A DNA stretch of 64,000 nt from Azorhizobium doebereinerae UFLA1-100 (lineage in GTDB: Bacteria > Pseudomonadota > Alphaproteobacteria > Rhizobiales > Xanthobacteraceae): positions 1 through 64,000 of the forward strand of contig NZ_AXBA01000020.1 in NCBI RefSeq assembly GCF_000473085.1, written 5' to 3'. Below the pieces are notes generated by a model. It was not told where the DNA came from. It ran no database searches and saw only the letters and a program-made list of their open reading frames with translations. Positions 1-8,934 of the stretch are shown piece by piece. The position numbers and the translations under genes were made by a program. Positions within the stretch are counted from its first letter, which is position 1. Each line of letters begins with the position of its first letter.

Positions 1-246
1 GCCTATGACAGCGACGCCCTGCGCGCCACAATCGCGGCAAGGAACGCGCAGGCGGTCATCCCGTCCAATCCATCCCGCGCCAGGAAGCATAGCCTCGACA
101 GGCACCTCTACGCTCAGCGCCACCTGATCGAATGCTGCTTCTCCAAGCTCAAGCAGTTCAGGCGTGTCGCGACCCGCTTCGAGAAGACCGCGCGAAACTA
201 CCTCGCCATCGTCACAATCGCTGCCATCGTCCTGTGGATCAGGTAA
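1..246 (+). CDS. IS5-family transposase, C-terminal fragment
   Basis: The frame is open from base 1 to the TAA at 244-246 and encodes the last 81 residues of a DDE transposase. The segment HLIECCFSKLKQFRRVATRF carries the E-x6-K/R-like spacing typical of the third catalytic region of IS5-type enzymes (the glutamate is in the IECCF stretch). After it comes the usual hydrophobic tail ending AIVLWIR. The enzyme would cut and rejoin the ends of its own element. The start is outside the window, so whether the gene is intact is unknown. Confidence 0.75.
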   Translation, partial: AYDSDALRATIAARNAQAVIPSNPSRARKHSLDRHLYAQRHLIECCFSKLKQFRRVATRFEKTARNYLAIVTIAAIVLWIR

Positions 247-259
247 CTGTCCACACCAC
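1..259 (+). mobile_element. Right end of an IS5-family-like insertion sequence (cut by window edge)
   Basis: The first 246 bases are the 3' end of a transposase gene. The following bases, beginning CTGTCCACACC, look like the terminal inverted repeat of such an element, abutting the stop codon of the TetR gene. The left end and its matching repeat lie outside the window, so boundaries and completeness cannot be checked. An IS next to the monooxygenase/TetR pair suggests that this edge is a site of insertion or rearrangement. The IS5 assignment rests on the transposase C-terminus only. Confidence 0.6.
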
Positions 260-907
260 CTAGCCGCGCTCGGACGCGGGGGCGGCCCAGCGGGTGCGGG
301 CGCGGCCCTCCGGCGTCAGCAGGCCGCAGAAGAACAGGTCGAGCGCCTTCTCGAACGCTTCGCGGGGAGTGGTGCCGGTGCGGGTGAGCAGCGCCGGCTC
401 GTGCACCGCCTTGACCATCTGGAGCCAGTATTCGGTGAGGAAGGCCACGTCGATGTCGGCGCGCACCATGCCTTCCTCCACCCCCATGGCCAGCAGCCGG
501 CCGAACACCAGCGGGATGTTGCGCTCCTTGATGGCGTTGATCTCGGCGAAGACGTGCGGCGCGTGGCGCTCGACGTCGTGCACGAAGGCCGGCGACATGG
601 TGGCGAAATAGGAGGCGATGACGCGGAACACCGCCTCCAGCTTGTCCGCATAGGGCGTCGGCGCGGCCAGCAGCTCCATCACCCGGCGGCGGACGGTGTC
701 GCCGGTGGCGGCCATGATGGCGGAGACGATGGCCTGCTTGGAGGGGAAATGCTGGTAGATGGTCTTCTTGCTCATGCCGAGCGCGAAGGCGAGGCCGTCC
801 ATGGTGAGGCCACTGTAGGTCTCCCGCAGCATGATCTCGCGGGCGGTCGCCAGGATGCGCCCGGCCGGGCCGTCGTCGAGGTCGATGGGCGGCAGCGGGT
901 CCGGCAC
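260..907 (-). CDS. TetR/AcrR family transcriptional regulator
   Basis: DNA-binding repressor, 215 aa from the GTG at 907. An AAGGAGG lies about 11 bases upstream; a longer reading from GTG 964 is possible but has no ribosome site. The N-terminal helix-turn-helix is clear (ILATAREIMLRETYSGLTMD, then ALGMSKKTIYQHFPSK). The rest is the helical ligand-binding domain, whose effector cannot be read from sequence. It lies 87 bases downstream of the FAD monooxygenase on the same strand, so the two are probably co-transcribed. The palindrome at 2649-2667 upstream of the monooxygenase is the likely operator, which would make the pair autoregulated. Confidence 0.85.
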   Translation of the reverse strand: MPDPLPPIDLDDGPAGRILATAREIMLRETYSGLTMDGLAFALGMSKKTIYQHFPSKQAIVSAIMAATGDTVRRRVMELLAAPTPYADKLEAVFRVIASYFATMSPAFVHDVERHAPHVFAEINAIKERNIPLVFGRLLAMGVEEGMVRADIDVAFLTEYWLQMVKAVHEPALLTRTGTTPREAFEKALDLFFCGLLTPEGRARTRWAAPASERG

Positions 908-994
908 GATGGCGATGGCCTCCTTGCTTGGCGGCCCGGGGCTGGGAAGAACCCCGGCCGGCACGCGCTGGCGCGTGCCGGCCGGAGGACGCGC

Positions 995-2587
995 TCAGGC
1001 CGCCGACGCGCCAGGCGCGGGCCGTACCACACGATCCAGGTAGTTGGCGAGCGGGGCGAGGTCGCCGGCGGGGCCGCGCGCGGCGATCACCTGGTCCGGC
1101 CGTACCAGCACCCAGCCCGGCTTGGTGATGCGGTAGCGCTCGCGCACCAGCCCTTGCGGATCACTGGCCGGCGGCAGCGAGACGACGCGCAGCGCATCGC
1201 CGCAGCCCACCGTCGCCGCGTCCACCGTGAGAGGAGTGGCGGCGTCGGGGAACAGCAGCAGTGTGTGCGCCGTGCCGCCGATCAGCGGCCACAAGGCGGC
1301 GCTGGCGCCGGTGGCCGGATCGGAGAAGACGGCATCGAGCGCCCGGGTGCCGACCTCGGTGCGGCTCGGGCTGCGCGGCGGCGCGCCGAGCGCCACCAGC
1401 GGGCCGTCGTGATAGGTGACGGCGGTCTCCGACAGCTCGGTCTGGAGCTTCTTCTGCGCGGCCGGGAGATTGCCCATCACGGTCACCGCCAGATCGCGCA
1501 CCAATTGGGTGATGCGGTTGCCGGCGAAGGCGATGTGCAGCTTCTGCGCCGCGCCCTTCACCACATCGTGGGCGACCGGCCGGCGCTCGGCCTCGTAGCT
1601 GTCCAGCAGCACGCTTGCGTCGCCGCGCCCGGCGAGCACGGAGGCGAGCTTCCAGGCGAGGTTGAAGGCGTCCTGCATGCCGGTGTTCATGCCCTGGCCG
1701 CCGGCCGGGCTGTGGATATGGGCGGCATCGCCGGCGATGAACACCCGGCCGACGCGGTACTTGGCCGCCAACCGCTCGTTGGTGCGGAAGGCGGACAGCC
1801 AGGTGGGATCGCGCAGCTTGCAGCCGGGCGGTCCGTGGCGGTCCATGTAGGCCTGCAATTCCTCCAGCGTGGGCGGGGCCTCGTTGGTGGCGTCCGCCCG
1901 CGCGCCGAAGATGCGCCAGGTGTGGGTCTCGAACGGGAAGAGGGCGACGGTGGCGCCGTTGTGCCACCAGATGTAGATGCTGCGATGGTCGAGGGCGCCG
2001 CCGTCGATCTTGACGTCGCCCAGCAGGAACATCTGCGGCTCGGTATAGCCGTCGAAGGCGATGTCCAGGGTGCGGCGCACGGTGCTGCGGGCGCCGTCGG
2101 TGCCCACCATGTAGGCCGCGCGCACCTCTTCCTCGCGCCCGTCCGCATGGGTGAGGCGGGCGGTGACGCCGTCCGCGTCCTGGGAGAAGGCGGCCAGTTC
2201 CACGCCGCGCTCCAGCGTGCCGCCGAGCTCGGCGAGCCGGGCGGTGAGGATCTCCTCGGTGCGGGACTGCGGCAGCAGCAGCGGAAAGGGATAGGGGCTG
2301 TCGATGCCCTCGCCCACCGCGAGCGCGGCGAGCGGCTTGGCGCCGTCGCCGACGATCAGCGAGTTGAGCCGCGCGCCGTCGGCCTCGAACTCAGCCACAG
2401 CGCCCATGGCGTGCAGCGCCTCCAGGCTGCCGCTCCACACCGCCAGCGCCTTGGAGACGGTCGCCGCCTGCGCGTTGCGGTCGATGACGCGCACATCGAC
2501 GCCGAACCGCCGCAGCATGATGGCGAGCGACAGGCCGGTCGGCCCGCCGCCGGCAATCAGAACCGGAACATCCACCCTCTGTGCCAT
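995..2587 (-). CDS. FAD-dependent aromatic-type monooxygenase (PHBH/TfdB-like)
   Basis: 530-aa flavoprotein hydroxylase of the p-hydroxybenzoate hydroxylase superfamily, expected to use NAD(P)H and O2 on an aromatic or polyketide-like substrate in the cytoplasm. All three fingerprints are visible: the Rossmann GGGPTGLSLAIML with the acidic end VIDRN, the GTDGARSTVR motif, and FIAGDAAHIHSP. After about residue 430 comes the thioredoxin-like C-terminal domain typical of phenol-hydroxylase relatives. The start is the ATG at 2587, just before MAQRVDVPVLIAGGG; an upstream TTG at 2680 would add 31 unlikely residues that cover the operator. The substrate is unknown. It is probably the first gene of an operon with the TetR regulator. 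Confidence 0.85.
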   Translation of the reverse strand: MAQRVDVPVLIAGGGPTGLSLAIMLRRFGVDVRVIDRNAQAATVSKALAVWSGSLEALHAMGAVAEFEADGARLNSLIVGDGAKPLAALAVGEGIDSPYPFPLLLPQSRTEEILTARLAELGGTLERGVELAAFSQDADGVTARLTHADGREEEVRAAYMVGTDGARSTVRRTLDIAFDGYTEPQMFLLGDVKIDGGALDHRSIYIWWHNGATVALFPFETHTWRIFGARADATNEAPPTLEELQAYMDRHGPPGCKLRDPTWLSAFRTNERLAAKYRVGRVFIAGDAAHIHSPAGGQGMNTGMQDAFNLAWKLASVLAGRGDASVLLDSYEAERRPVAHDVVKGAAQKLHIAFAGNRITQLVRDLAVTVMGNLPAAQKKLQTELSETAVTYHDGPLVALGAPPRSPSRTEVGTRALDAVFSDPATGASAALWPLIGGTAHTLLLFPDAATPLTVDAATVGCGDALRVVSLPPASDPQGLVRERYRITKPGWVLVRPDQVIAARGPAGDLAPLANYLDRVVRPAPGASAA

Positions 2588-2648
2588 GGTCCTCATCCCC
2601 CTTGCGTGCGACGGCGGCCCTGACCGGCCTCGCGTTTTTGGAAGCCAA

Positions 2649-2667
2649 GGAAACCATATCGGTTTCC
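2649..2667. promoter_or_regulatory. Inverted repeat, candidate TetR operator
   Basis: GGAAACC-ATATC-GGTTTCC is a perfect 7-bp inverted repeat with a 5-bp spacer. It lies 62 bases upstream of the monooxygenase start codon, where the promoter should be, and its size fits a TetR-family site. A further GGAAAC half-site, read on the minus strand, follows at 2670-2677. Binding by the adjacent TetR protein is inferred from position. Confidence 0.55.
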
Positions 2668-2803
2668 AAAGTTTCCGCAAGTGAAGTTCCGGTGACGGAC
2701 TCGTGCCGGCACCGGCGCGCCCCGGCCCGCGCGGCCTGCGCGCAGCTGCCAGCTTGTCTTGGCCGCGGCTTCATGTCAGCACCTGAGGGCACGGAGGCGC
2801 AGG

Positions 2804-4189
2804 ATGGTCGAGCAGCAGGGTGGAGCGGGACTGACAGAAACGGCCCGCGGCGACGCCCGCCCGGACGGCGCGGATCTCGGCGAGGGGCGGCTGCTCCTCG
2901 CCCATCCGCTCAGGGCCGCCGTGCTGGGCGAACTGCATGCCCGGCCGTTCTTTCCGGTGGAGACGCCGCGCCGCTTCCTCCACGTCGCCTTCCTGACCTC
3001 GCCCGCTGAGGCGCAGGCCGAGCGCGCCATGGTGACCGAGCTGTGCACCAGCCGGGGTGCGCCGGGCCCGCTGCCGGGCGCCAAGCACCACCGCGTCTCG
3101 TTCGGCGGCGCCACGCTGCGCTGGGAGGCGCATGCGGAATTCTCCACTTATACCTGGGACCTGCCCGCGGTGGAGGCGACCCCCGGCCAGTTGCCGTTCC
3201 ACCCGCCGGCGGCGACGTTGGCGAGCCCGCTCACCCAATTGCCCCAGCCGGGGCCGCTGCTGGTGGCGGTGGACCTGCATCTCGTCACGGATTCCATGGA
3301 GGATATGCAGCTCGAGGGCGTGTTCGACCGGGCGAGCCTGGCGCGCTCCGACGTGAATGACGGCGCCGCCGAGATCGCCACCGACTTCAAGCCGGACCCG
3401 GCGGGCTTCGTGCGCATCCTGCTGCGCGACCGGGGCCTGGGCACGGAAGCGGCCGGCGCGCTGGTGCAGCGGCTGCTGGAGATCGAGACCTACCGCACGC
3501 TGGCGCTGCTCGGCCTGCCGGAGGCGCAGAAGCTCTCGCCCACCATCTCCAAGATCGAGGCCCGCCTCGCCCAGGCCACCGGCGAGATGACCCATTCCAT
3601 GGGCCTTGCCGCCAACAACCGCCTGCTGGACGAACTGGTGGCGCTGGCGGCGGAGCTGGAGGCGGGGGCGGCGGCCTCGCTGTTCCGCTTCGGCGCCAGC
3701 CGCGCCTATCAGGAGATCGTGCGGCTGCGCCTCATCACCATCCGCGAGACGGTGGTGCCGGGCTTCCCCACCTGGCAGCAGTTCCTGGAGCGGCGGATGG
3801 CGCCGGCCATGCGCACCTGCCAGACGGTGGAGGAGCGCCAGTCCAACATCTCCGCCAAGCTGGCGCGCAGCGCCGACCTGCTGCGCACCCGCGTCGACGT
3901 GGAGCTGGAGCAGCAGAACCGCGACCTGCTCACCTCCATGAATGAGCGCACCCGGCTGCAACTGCGCCTCCAGCGCACGGTGGAAGGGCTGTCGGTCGCG
4001 GCCATCTCCTATTATGTGGCCAGCCTCGTCCATCTGCTGGCGGAAGGCATCCATACCAGCGGGTGGGACGAGCGCTTCGGCCTGCACATCAATCCGGGCG
4101 CGGTCACGGCGGTGGCTGTGCCTGTGGCCGTTATCGCCGTATGGTGGGTGGTGCGGCGTATCCGCAACGCTCATGGTGAGCACGACTGA
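2804..4189 (+). CDS. DUF3422 family membrane-anchored protein
   Basis: 461-aa protein of the DUF3422 family, function unknown. The hallmark HPLRAAVLGELHARPF is near residue 40. The middle is helical and coiled-coil-like (about residues 170-390, ending QNRDLLTSMNERTRLQLRLQ). Two hydrophobic segments at the C-terminus (LSVAAISYYVASLVHLLAEG and PGAVTAVAVPVAVIAVWWVV) anchor it in the membrane, with a short basic tail. The start is the ATG at 2804; the upstream in-frame codon at 2759 has a poorer context. It stands alone, divergent from the monooxygenase, so context gives no role. Confidence 0.8.
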   Translation: MVEQQGGAGLTETARGDARPDGADLGEGRLLLAHPLRAAVLGELHARPFFPVETPRRFLHVAFLTSPAEAQAERAMVTELCTSRGAPGPLPGAKHHRVSFGGATLRWEAHAEFSTYTWDLPAVEATPGQLPFHPPAATLASPLTQLPQPGPLLVAVDLHLVTDSMEDMQLEGVFDRASLARSDVNDGAAEIATDFKPDPAGFVRILLRDRGLGTEAAGALVQRLLEIETYRTLALLGLPEAQKLSPTISKIEARLAQATGEMTHSMGLAANNRLLDELVALAAELEAGAAASLFRFGASRAYQEIVRLRLITIRETVVPGFPTWQQFLERRMAPAMRTCQTVEERQSNISAKLARSADLLRTRVDVELEQQNRDLLTSMNERTRLQLRLQRTVEGLSVAAISYYVASLVHLLAEGIHTSGWDERFGLHINPGAVTAVAVPVAVIAVWWVVRRIRNAHGEHD

Positions 4190-4401
4190 GCCGGCCTGCG
4201 CCCTCCGGGGATGCGGGCCAGACGCCCGACCATTCCCGGCCCTTCGCGGAACCGCGCGGGACATCCGGGGCTTGAGCGGGGACGCGGCCGCCCGGCCGCT
4301 CCCTGGACGCCGCCGGCCGCCCATCGGCGCGGCCCCCTGACATCCGGCCCGCGCTCCACACGGCCGCGCACCGCTTGGCCAACGCAACGGAGGGACTCCG
4401 C

Positions 4402-5250
4402 TTGGACTACGAAACCGAATATGACAATCGGGCCCGCGTTCCGAACCATCCGGACATCGTCGCCGACTGGATTGCCCGGTCGGCCCGTCTGCGCGGGGAC
4501 GTGCCCGCCGCCGATCTCGGCATTCCCTACGGCCCCTCGGGTCGGCAGGTGCTCGACATCCTGTGGCCCGACACCCACCGGCAGGCGCCGGTGGTGCTGT
4601 TCTTCCACGGCGGCTACTGGCAGCGCCAGCACCCGCGCGAGGTAAGCTTCGTGGCGCAGGGCTGCCTCGCCCACGGCGTCGCCGTGGCGCTGGCGGGCTA
4701 TGACCTCGCGCCCCACGTGCCGGTGGGCAACATCATCGCCCAGGCGCGCGGCGCGGCCGTGTGCCTGCACCACCGCATCAAGCGCCGCATGGTGGTGAGC
4801 GGCCACTCAGCGGGCGGGCACCTGGCCGCCGCATTGACCGCCACCCGCTGGCACGACATCGACGTGCGCGGCGCCGACGACATGGTGACGGCGGGCCTCG
4901 GCCTGTCCGGCGTCTATGAACTGGAGCCGCTGGTCTCCACCCGCCTCAACGAGGCGCTGCGGCTGAACGATGCCGAGGCGCGCCGCCTGTCTCCGGCCTT
5001 CTGGCCCGTGCCCGCGGGCCGCACCTTCTCGGCCTATGTGGGAGCTGAGGAAAGCGCCGAGTTCCGCCGCCAGAGCCGGGATCTGGCCGCCGCCTGGACG
5101 GCCCAGGGCGTCGCGGCGGACAGCGTCGAGGTGCCGGGCGCCAACCATTTCACCATCGTCAACGAACTGGCGGACCCCGCTTCGCCCATGGTGGCGCGCC
5201 TGGTGGCCCTCGCCAATGCCGCCGAGGCCGGCGCCACGCTCGCCGCCTGA
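4402..5250 (+). CDS. Alpha/beta hydrolase, kynurenine-formamidase-like
   Basis: 282-aa serine hydrolase. The TTG at 4402 is chosen because GGAGGG sits 7 bases before it; the TTG at 4375 has no such site. HGGYW (residues 69-73) forms the oxyanion hole and GHSAGGH (134-140) is the nucleophile elbow, with Ser136. This pairing is seen in arylformamidase (KynB-like animal-type) and carboxylesterase enzymes. The C-terminal histidine is in GANHFTI. The acidic residue lies in VGAEES, where Glu seems to replace the usual Asp. No tryptophan-catabolism genes are nearby, so the formamidase activity is only a family suggestion. Confidence 0.75.
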   Translation: MDYETEYDNRARVPNHPDIVADWIARSARLRGDVPAADLGIPYGPSGRQVLDILWPDTHRQAPVVLFFHGGYWQRQHPREVSFVAQGCLAHGVAVALAGYDLAPHVPVGNIIAQARGAAVCLHHRIKRRMVVSGHSAGGHLAAALTATRWHDIDVRGADDMVTAGLGLSGVYELEPLVSTRLNEALRLNDAEARRLSPAFWPVPAGRTFSAYVGAEESAEFRRQSRDLAAAWTAQGVAADSVEVPGANHFTIVNELADPASPMVARLVALANAAEAGATLAA

Positions 5251-5330
5251 CGGCGTCCTCGGGCGGTATCACGGGGCTTGCCTCGCCGGTCCGGGCTGCT
5301 ATGGCTCCCGCTCTCACCGGGGCGGGGGCC

Positions 5331-6464
5331 ATGCACATGCCACAGGCAGGGATCGAGGCAGGGCAGGCGGGTGCGCCGGGGCGCGCGGCCGGAAAGGCGT
5401 GGTCCGCCGGTCCTGCCCGCGGGGGCGCGGGCCGGGCCTGTACCCTGGCCCTGGCGCTTTTCTCGTCGCTGGGCGCGGGCGGGGCCTGGGCCCAGGCGGG
5501 CGATGGCGCCGCCACGGCACCGCAGAGCGCCAGCATTCCCCTGGTGGCCCGCCCGGATCGCTCCGGCTTCACCAATTTCGTCCGCGTCACCGCCGGGGGC
5601 GGCTCCGGCGGCACGGTGCTGCTGGACACCGGCTCCACCGGCCTGCGCATCCGCCAGGAGGCATTGGGCCCGGAGGTGACGCTCACCGACATTCCGCTCA
5701 CCTATTCCTACACCAGCGGCAACGTGCTCACCGGCGTGCTCGGCTATGCGCTCGTCGCCTTCCCCGGCGCATCGCCGGCGGTGGCGACGGCCGAGCCCAT
5801 CGCCATCCATGTGGTGCAGTCCATCACCTGCAAGCCGGAGGTGCCGAACTGCCCGAAGTGGAAACCGACCGAGGCGGGTGTCATGGGCGTCGCCTACAGC
5901 GCGGTGCCGGTGTTCAACCCGCTGGCGCAACTGCCCGGCGCCCTCGCCACCGGCTTCATCGTGGTGGCCAACGACCGCGCCGACCGGGCGCTCGCGCCGC
6001 GCATCGAGGTGGGGCTGACGCCTGCGAATACGGCGGGCTTCGCCTTCGCCTCCTTCGCGCCCGAGGACGGCCGCCAGCCGCAGGGCCTGAAGGCCTGGAA
6101 CACCAAGAGCATCCCCACCTGCTTTTCGGTGGACGATGACCCGCCCGGCTGCGGGGTGACGGTGTTCGACACCGGAGCCGGCTCCGGCAGCTTCGAGACG
6201 CCCGGCCTCGATCCAGCCCTGCTGCACACCGGCATCCCGCGCGGGCACACGGTCACCACCAGCGTCGCGGGGGCGATGGCGCTCTCCGTCACCAGCGGCC
6301 GCAAGGCGTGGCTGAACCGCTACCGCTACGAGCCGCCGCACGGCAGCGTGAAGGGGTTCAATTCCGGCGGCCTCGTGTTCCGCTACTACAAGGTGCTGTT
6401 CGACGGCGTGAACGGCCGCATCGGCTTCTCGCCGGCCGGGCCGGTCACGGCGACGCGGAAGTGA
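5331..6464 (+). CDS. Secreted DUF3443-like protein with aspartic-protease-like motif
   Basis: 377-aa exported protein. An N-terminal signal peptide ends near the Ala-rich GAWAQ. The mature part has LLDTGSTGLRI, the D-T/S-G-hydrophobic signature of retropepsin-like folds and the hallmark of DUF3443 proteins. A second DTG occurs in TVFDTGAGSGSF, so a two-lobed pepsin-like arrangement is conceivable. Two Cys pairs in the middle (ITCKPEVPNCPKW and IPTCFSVDDDPPGCG) suggest disulfides in the periplasm. Proteolytic activity is not demonstrated for this family as far as I know. The start is uncertain; ATG 5331 or 5337 are alternatives. Confidence 0.6.
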   Translation: MHMPQAGIEAGQAGAPGRAAGKAWSAGPARGGAGRACTLALALFSSLGAGGAWAQAGDGAATAPQSASIPLVARPDRSGFTNFVRVTAGGGSGGTVLLDTGSTGLRIRQEALGPEVTLTDIPLTYSYTSGNVLTGVLGYALVAFPGASPAVATAEPIAIHVVQSITCKPEVPNCPKWKPTEAGVMGVAYSAVPVFNPLAQLPGALATGFIVVANDRADRALAPRIEVGLTPANTAGFAFASFAPEDGRQPQGLKAWNTKSIPTCFSVDDDPPGCGVTVFDTGAGSGSFETPGLDPALLHTGIPRGHTVTTSVAGAMALSVTSGRKAWLNRYRYEPPHGSVKGFNSGGLVFRYYKVLFDGVNGRIGFSPAGPVTATRK

Positions 6465-6564
6465 GCGCGCCCGGCGGTTTCCATTCCCGGCCTTTCGTGC
6501 TCTGAAGGGCGCATGCCGTCCGGCCGCGCCGCGCGCGCGGCCGATCCCGCCCCGTGGAGATCCC

Positions 6565-7212
6565 ATGCAGCCGATCCAGATCGCCATCGTGCCCGTGACG
6601 CCGTTCCAGCAGAACTGCTCCATCCTGTGGTGCACCGCCACCATGAAGGCGGCGGTGATCGATCCGGGCGGCGACCTGCCGCGCATCCAGGAAGCGCTGA
6701 AGGAGACCGGCGTCACGGTGGAGAAGATCCTGCTTACCCACGGTCATATGGACCATGCCGCCGGCGCGGCGGAGCTGTCGGAGACGCTGGGCGTCGGCAT
6801 CGAAGGGCCGAACGCGGCCGACCAGTTCCTGCTGGACGGCCTGGTGGCCGCCGCCGAGCGCTTCGGCATGGCGGGCGCCCGCCCGGTGACGCCGGGGCGC
6901 TACCTGAAGGAGGGCGACACGGTGAGCGTCGGCAACCTGCTGCTCGACGTGCTGGACGTGCCCGGCCACACGCCGGGCCATGTGGTGTTCGTGCATAAGG
7001 ACAGCGGCATCGCCGTGGTCGGCGACACGCTGTTCCGCGGCTCGGTGGGGCGTACCGACTTTCCCTATGGCGACCCCGACCTGCTGATCGCCGGCATCAC
7101 CGCCAAGCTGCTGCCCCTGGGCGACCAGGTGGTGTGCCTGCCGGGTCACGGCCCGGTCACCAGCATCGGCGATGAGCGCGCCACCAATCCCTTCCTGACC
7201 GGCGCGGCCTAG
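6565..7212 (+). CDS. MBL-fold hydrolase, YcbL/glyoxalase II-like
   Basis: 215-aa metallo-beta-lactamase-fold enzyme, the same length as E. coli YcbL and similar along its whole length (N-terminal NCSILWC, metal motif THGHMDHAAG, VPGHTPGHVVF, GRTDFPYGD and the end LPGHGPVTSIGDE). The family includes type II glyoxalase activity, hydrolysing S-lactoylglutathione to lactate and glutathione. All expected metal ligands are present: the HxHxDH group, a later His, Asp in VGDTLF and the C-terminal His. It is monocistronic, converging on the diguanylate cyclase. The exact thioester substrate is unproven. Confidence 0.85.
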   Translation: MQPIQIAIVPVTPFQQNCSILWCTATMKAAVIDPGGDLPRIQEALKETGVTVEKILLTHGHMDHAAGAAELSETLGVGIEGPNAADQFLLDGLVAAAERFGMAGARPVTPGRYLKEGDTVSVGNLLLDVLDVPGHTPGHVVFVHKDSGIAVVGDTLFRGSVGRTDFPYGDPDLLIAGITAKLLPLGDQVVCLPGHGPVTSIGDERATNPFLTGAA

Positions 7213-7233
7213 AGCACGTTCCGTATCAAAGTG

Positions 7234-8934
7234 TTAGGCGGCGCCCGCCGCCTCGCGCGTGGCGAGGGCGACCCGGTTGCGGCCGGAATTCTTGGCCTCA
7301 TAGAGCCCGAGATCGGCGCGCTCGATCACCTCGTCCACGTCGCGGTCCTGGTCCTCGGCCAGGGCCGCGCCGATGGAAATGGTGACGTCGATGGCGGTGC
7401 CCTCGAACACCACCCGCGTCGCGCCGATGGCGCTGCGGATGCGCTCGGCCAGCGCCATCATGGACGCTTCGTCCGTATCCTGGAGCAGGGCGACGAATTC
7501 CTCCCCGCCGAAGCGGGCGATGCGGTCGTGTGCCCGCAGGTTGGCGCTGAACGTGCTGGCCACATGCTTGATGACCGCATCGCCGGCGGGGTGGCCGTGG
7601 GTGTCGTTCACCAGCTTGAAGTGGTCGATGTCGGCCATCAGGATGCCGAGGCGGCCGAGGCTGTGGGCGCTTTGCAGCGCCACGTCAGCCACCTGGAGGA
7701 AGGAGCGGCGGTTGAGCAGGCCGGTCAGGGGATCGGTGTCGGCCAGCTCCTTCAGCGCGGCGATGTCCGCATCGTGCTGGCGGGAGAACAGCTCGAAGCG
7801 CAGTTCCGAGGACCCGAGGCGCCGGATCAGGGCGCGCAGCGCGCCGGACAGGCGCATCACCTCCAGGCTGCCGCGCTGGCGGGGCAGCATGGTGACATGG
7901 GGGTCGCGGCCGATCTCGTCCGCCGCCTTGGTCAGCGCGTCCAGCGGCCGGGCGATGCGGGCGGCGAGCCAGGCGGACAGGCCGACGCAGACCAGCAGCA
8001 TGATGCCGCCGAGCCCGATGATGGTGAAGGCAAGGTTATAGGCCGAGGCGAAGGCGATTTCGGTGGACTGCTGGGCGACCACGATCCAGCCGAGGCCGGG
8101 ATAATCCTGCTCGCCGTCGGCGGCGGCATAGCCGGTGAGCAGCTTCCGGCCGTCCCTGTCCTCGATGAAGGCGCCGGCCTTGGCATGGGCCATCTCGCGG
8201 ATGCGCTCGGCCGGGAAGGCAGCGGCACCCACATTGGGGCCGAGCAGCACCTTGCCGTCGGCGGACACCACGTAGACGTCGGTGCCGGCGCGGGCCGCCA
8301 GCGCGGTCTGCCGCAGGCCTTCCGCCCAGCGCAGCGCGAGATGCGCGCCGAGCACGCCGAGCAGCCGGCCGTCCGGCGCGCGCATGGGGAAGGCGATATC
8401 GACGAAGCGGTCGGGCTCGTCGCTCGGCGCCGTCTGCAATAGCTTGGCCAGCAGCACGGCCTCGTGCACGTCGCCCACCATGGGGCCTTCGAGACCCTGC
8501 TTGAACCAGGGGCGGGCCGCGACCGAGGCGCCCTCCAGCATGCCCTGGGTGGCGGAAACGACCGTGCCGTCCGGCCGGGCGAAGCCGATCCAGGCGAAAT
8601 AGCGCATGGAGGACTGGATACGGTCCAGCACGGTGCGCAACTGGGCGGGCGCGCCGTCCGCCGCCCCTTCCAGCGGGCACATGCCGGAGAGGATCTTGAT
8701 CTCGCGGTAGCGCTCGAACATGTCCATGTCCAGGCGGTCGGCGAGGCCGGAGGCGGTGATGACCATGTCGTGCTTGATGCGTTCGGCCACCTCCGTGCCG
8801 CTCAGGCGGGCGGCGGCGAGCGAGACGAGGCCGAGGCCGAGCAGGCAGACGCAGCCCATCAGCAGCGTCATCTGCTGGGCGATGGTGCGGCTGTCCTGGA
8901 ACTTGCGAAGCTTGTGACGGAGCGCTTCTCGCAC
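7234..8934 (-). CDS. Membrane diguanylate cyclase with periplasmic Cache-type sensor
   Basis: 566 aa, GTG start at 8934 preceded by GGGAGGAG. Layout: transmembrane helix about residues 22-43, a periplasmic double-Cache-like sensor to about 295, a second helix (IIGLGGIMLLVCVGLSAWLA), HAMP-like linker, then a GGDEF domain. The catalytic signature is GGEEF at 476-480, so it should make cyclic di-GMP from two GTP. RAHD five residues earlier matches the RxxD inhibitory site, predicting product feedback. No EAL domain is present. It is divergent from the MarR gene and probably transcribed alone. Its ligand is unknown. Confidence 0.9.
   Translation of the reverse strand: MREALRHKLRKFQDSRTIAQQMTLLMGCVCLLGLGLVSLAAARLSGTEVAERIKHDMVITASGLADRLDMDMFERYREIKILSGMCPLEGAADGAPAQLRTVLDRIQSSMRYFAWIGFARPDGTVVSATQGMLEGASVAARPWFKQGLEGPMVGDVHEAVLLAKLLQTAPSDEPDRFVDIAFPMRAPDGRLLGVLGAHLALRWAEGLRQTALAARAGTDVYVVSADGKVLLGPNVGAAAFPAERIREMAHAKAGAFIEDRDGRKLLTGYAAADGEQDYPGLGWIVVAQQSTEIAFASAYNLAFTIIGLGGIMLLVCVGLSAWLAARIARPLDALTKAADEIGRDPHVTMLPRQRGSLEVMRLSGALRALIRRLGSSELRFELFSRQHDADIAALKELADTDPLTGLLNRRSFLQVADVALQSAHSLGRLGILMADIDHFKLVNDTHGHPAGDAVIKHVASTFSANLRAHDRIARFGGEEFVALLQDTDEASMMALAERIRSAIGATRVVFEGTAIDVTISIGAALAEDQDRDVDEVIERADLGLYEAKNSGRNRVALATREAAGAA

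Noticed and set aside
164-2623. 819-codon open frame on the plus strand opposite tetR and the monooxygenase
   Set aside because: High GC keeps the antisense frame open; its translation is Arg/Gly/Ala-rich without motifs, while the minus strand has complete protein families.
2588-2680. N-terminal extension of the monooxygenase to TTG 2680
   Set aside because: It would precede the FAD-binding GGGPTG by an unlikely Trp/Arg-rich segment and place the operator inside the coding region.
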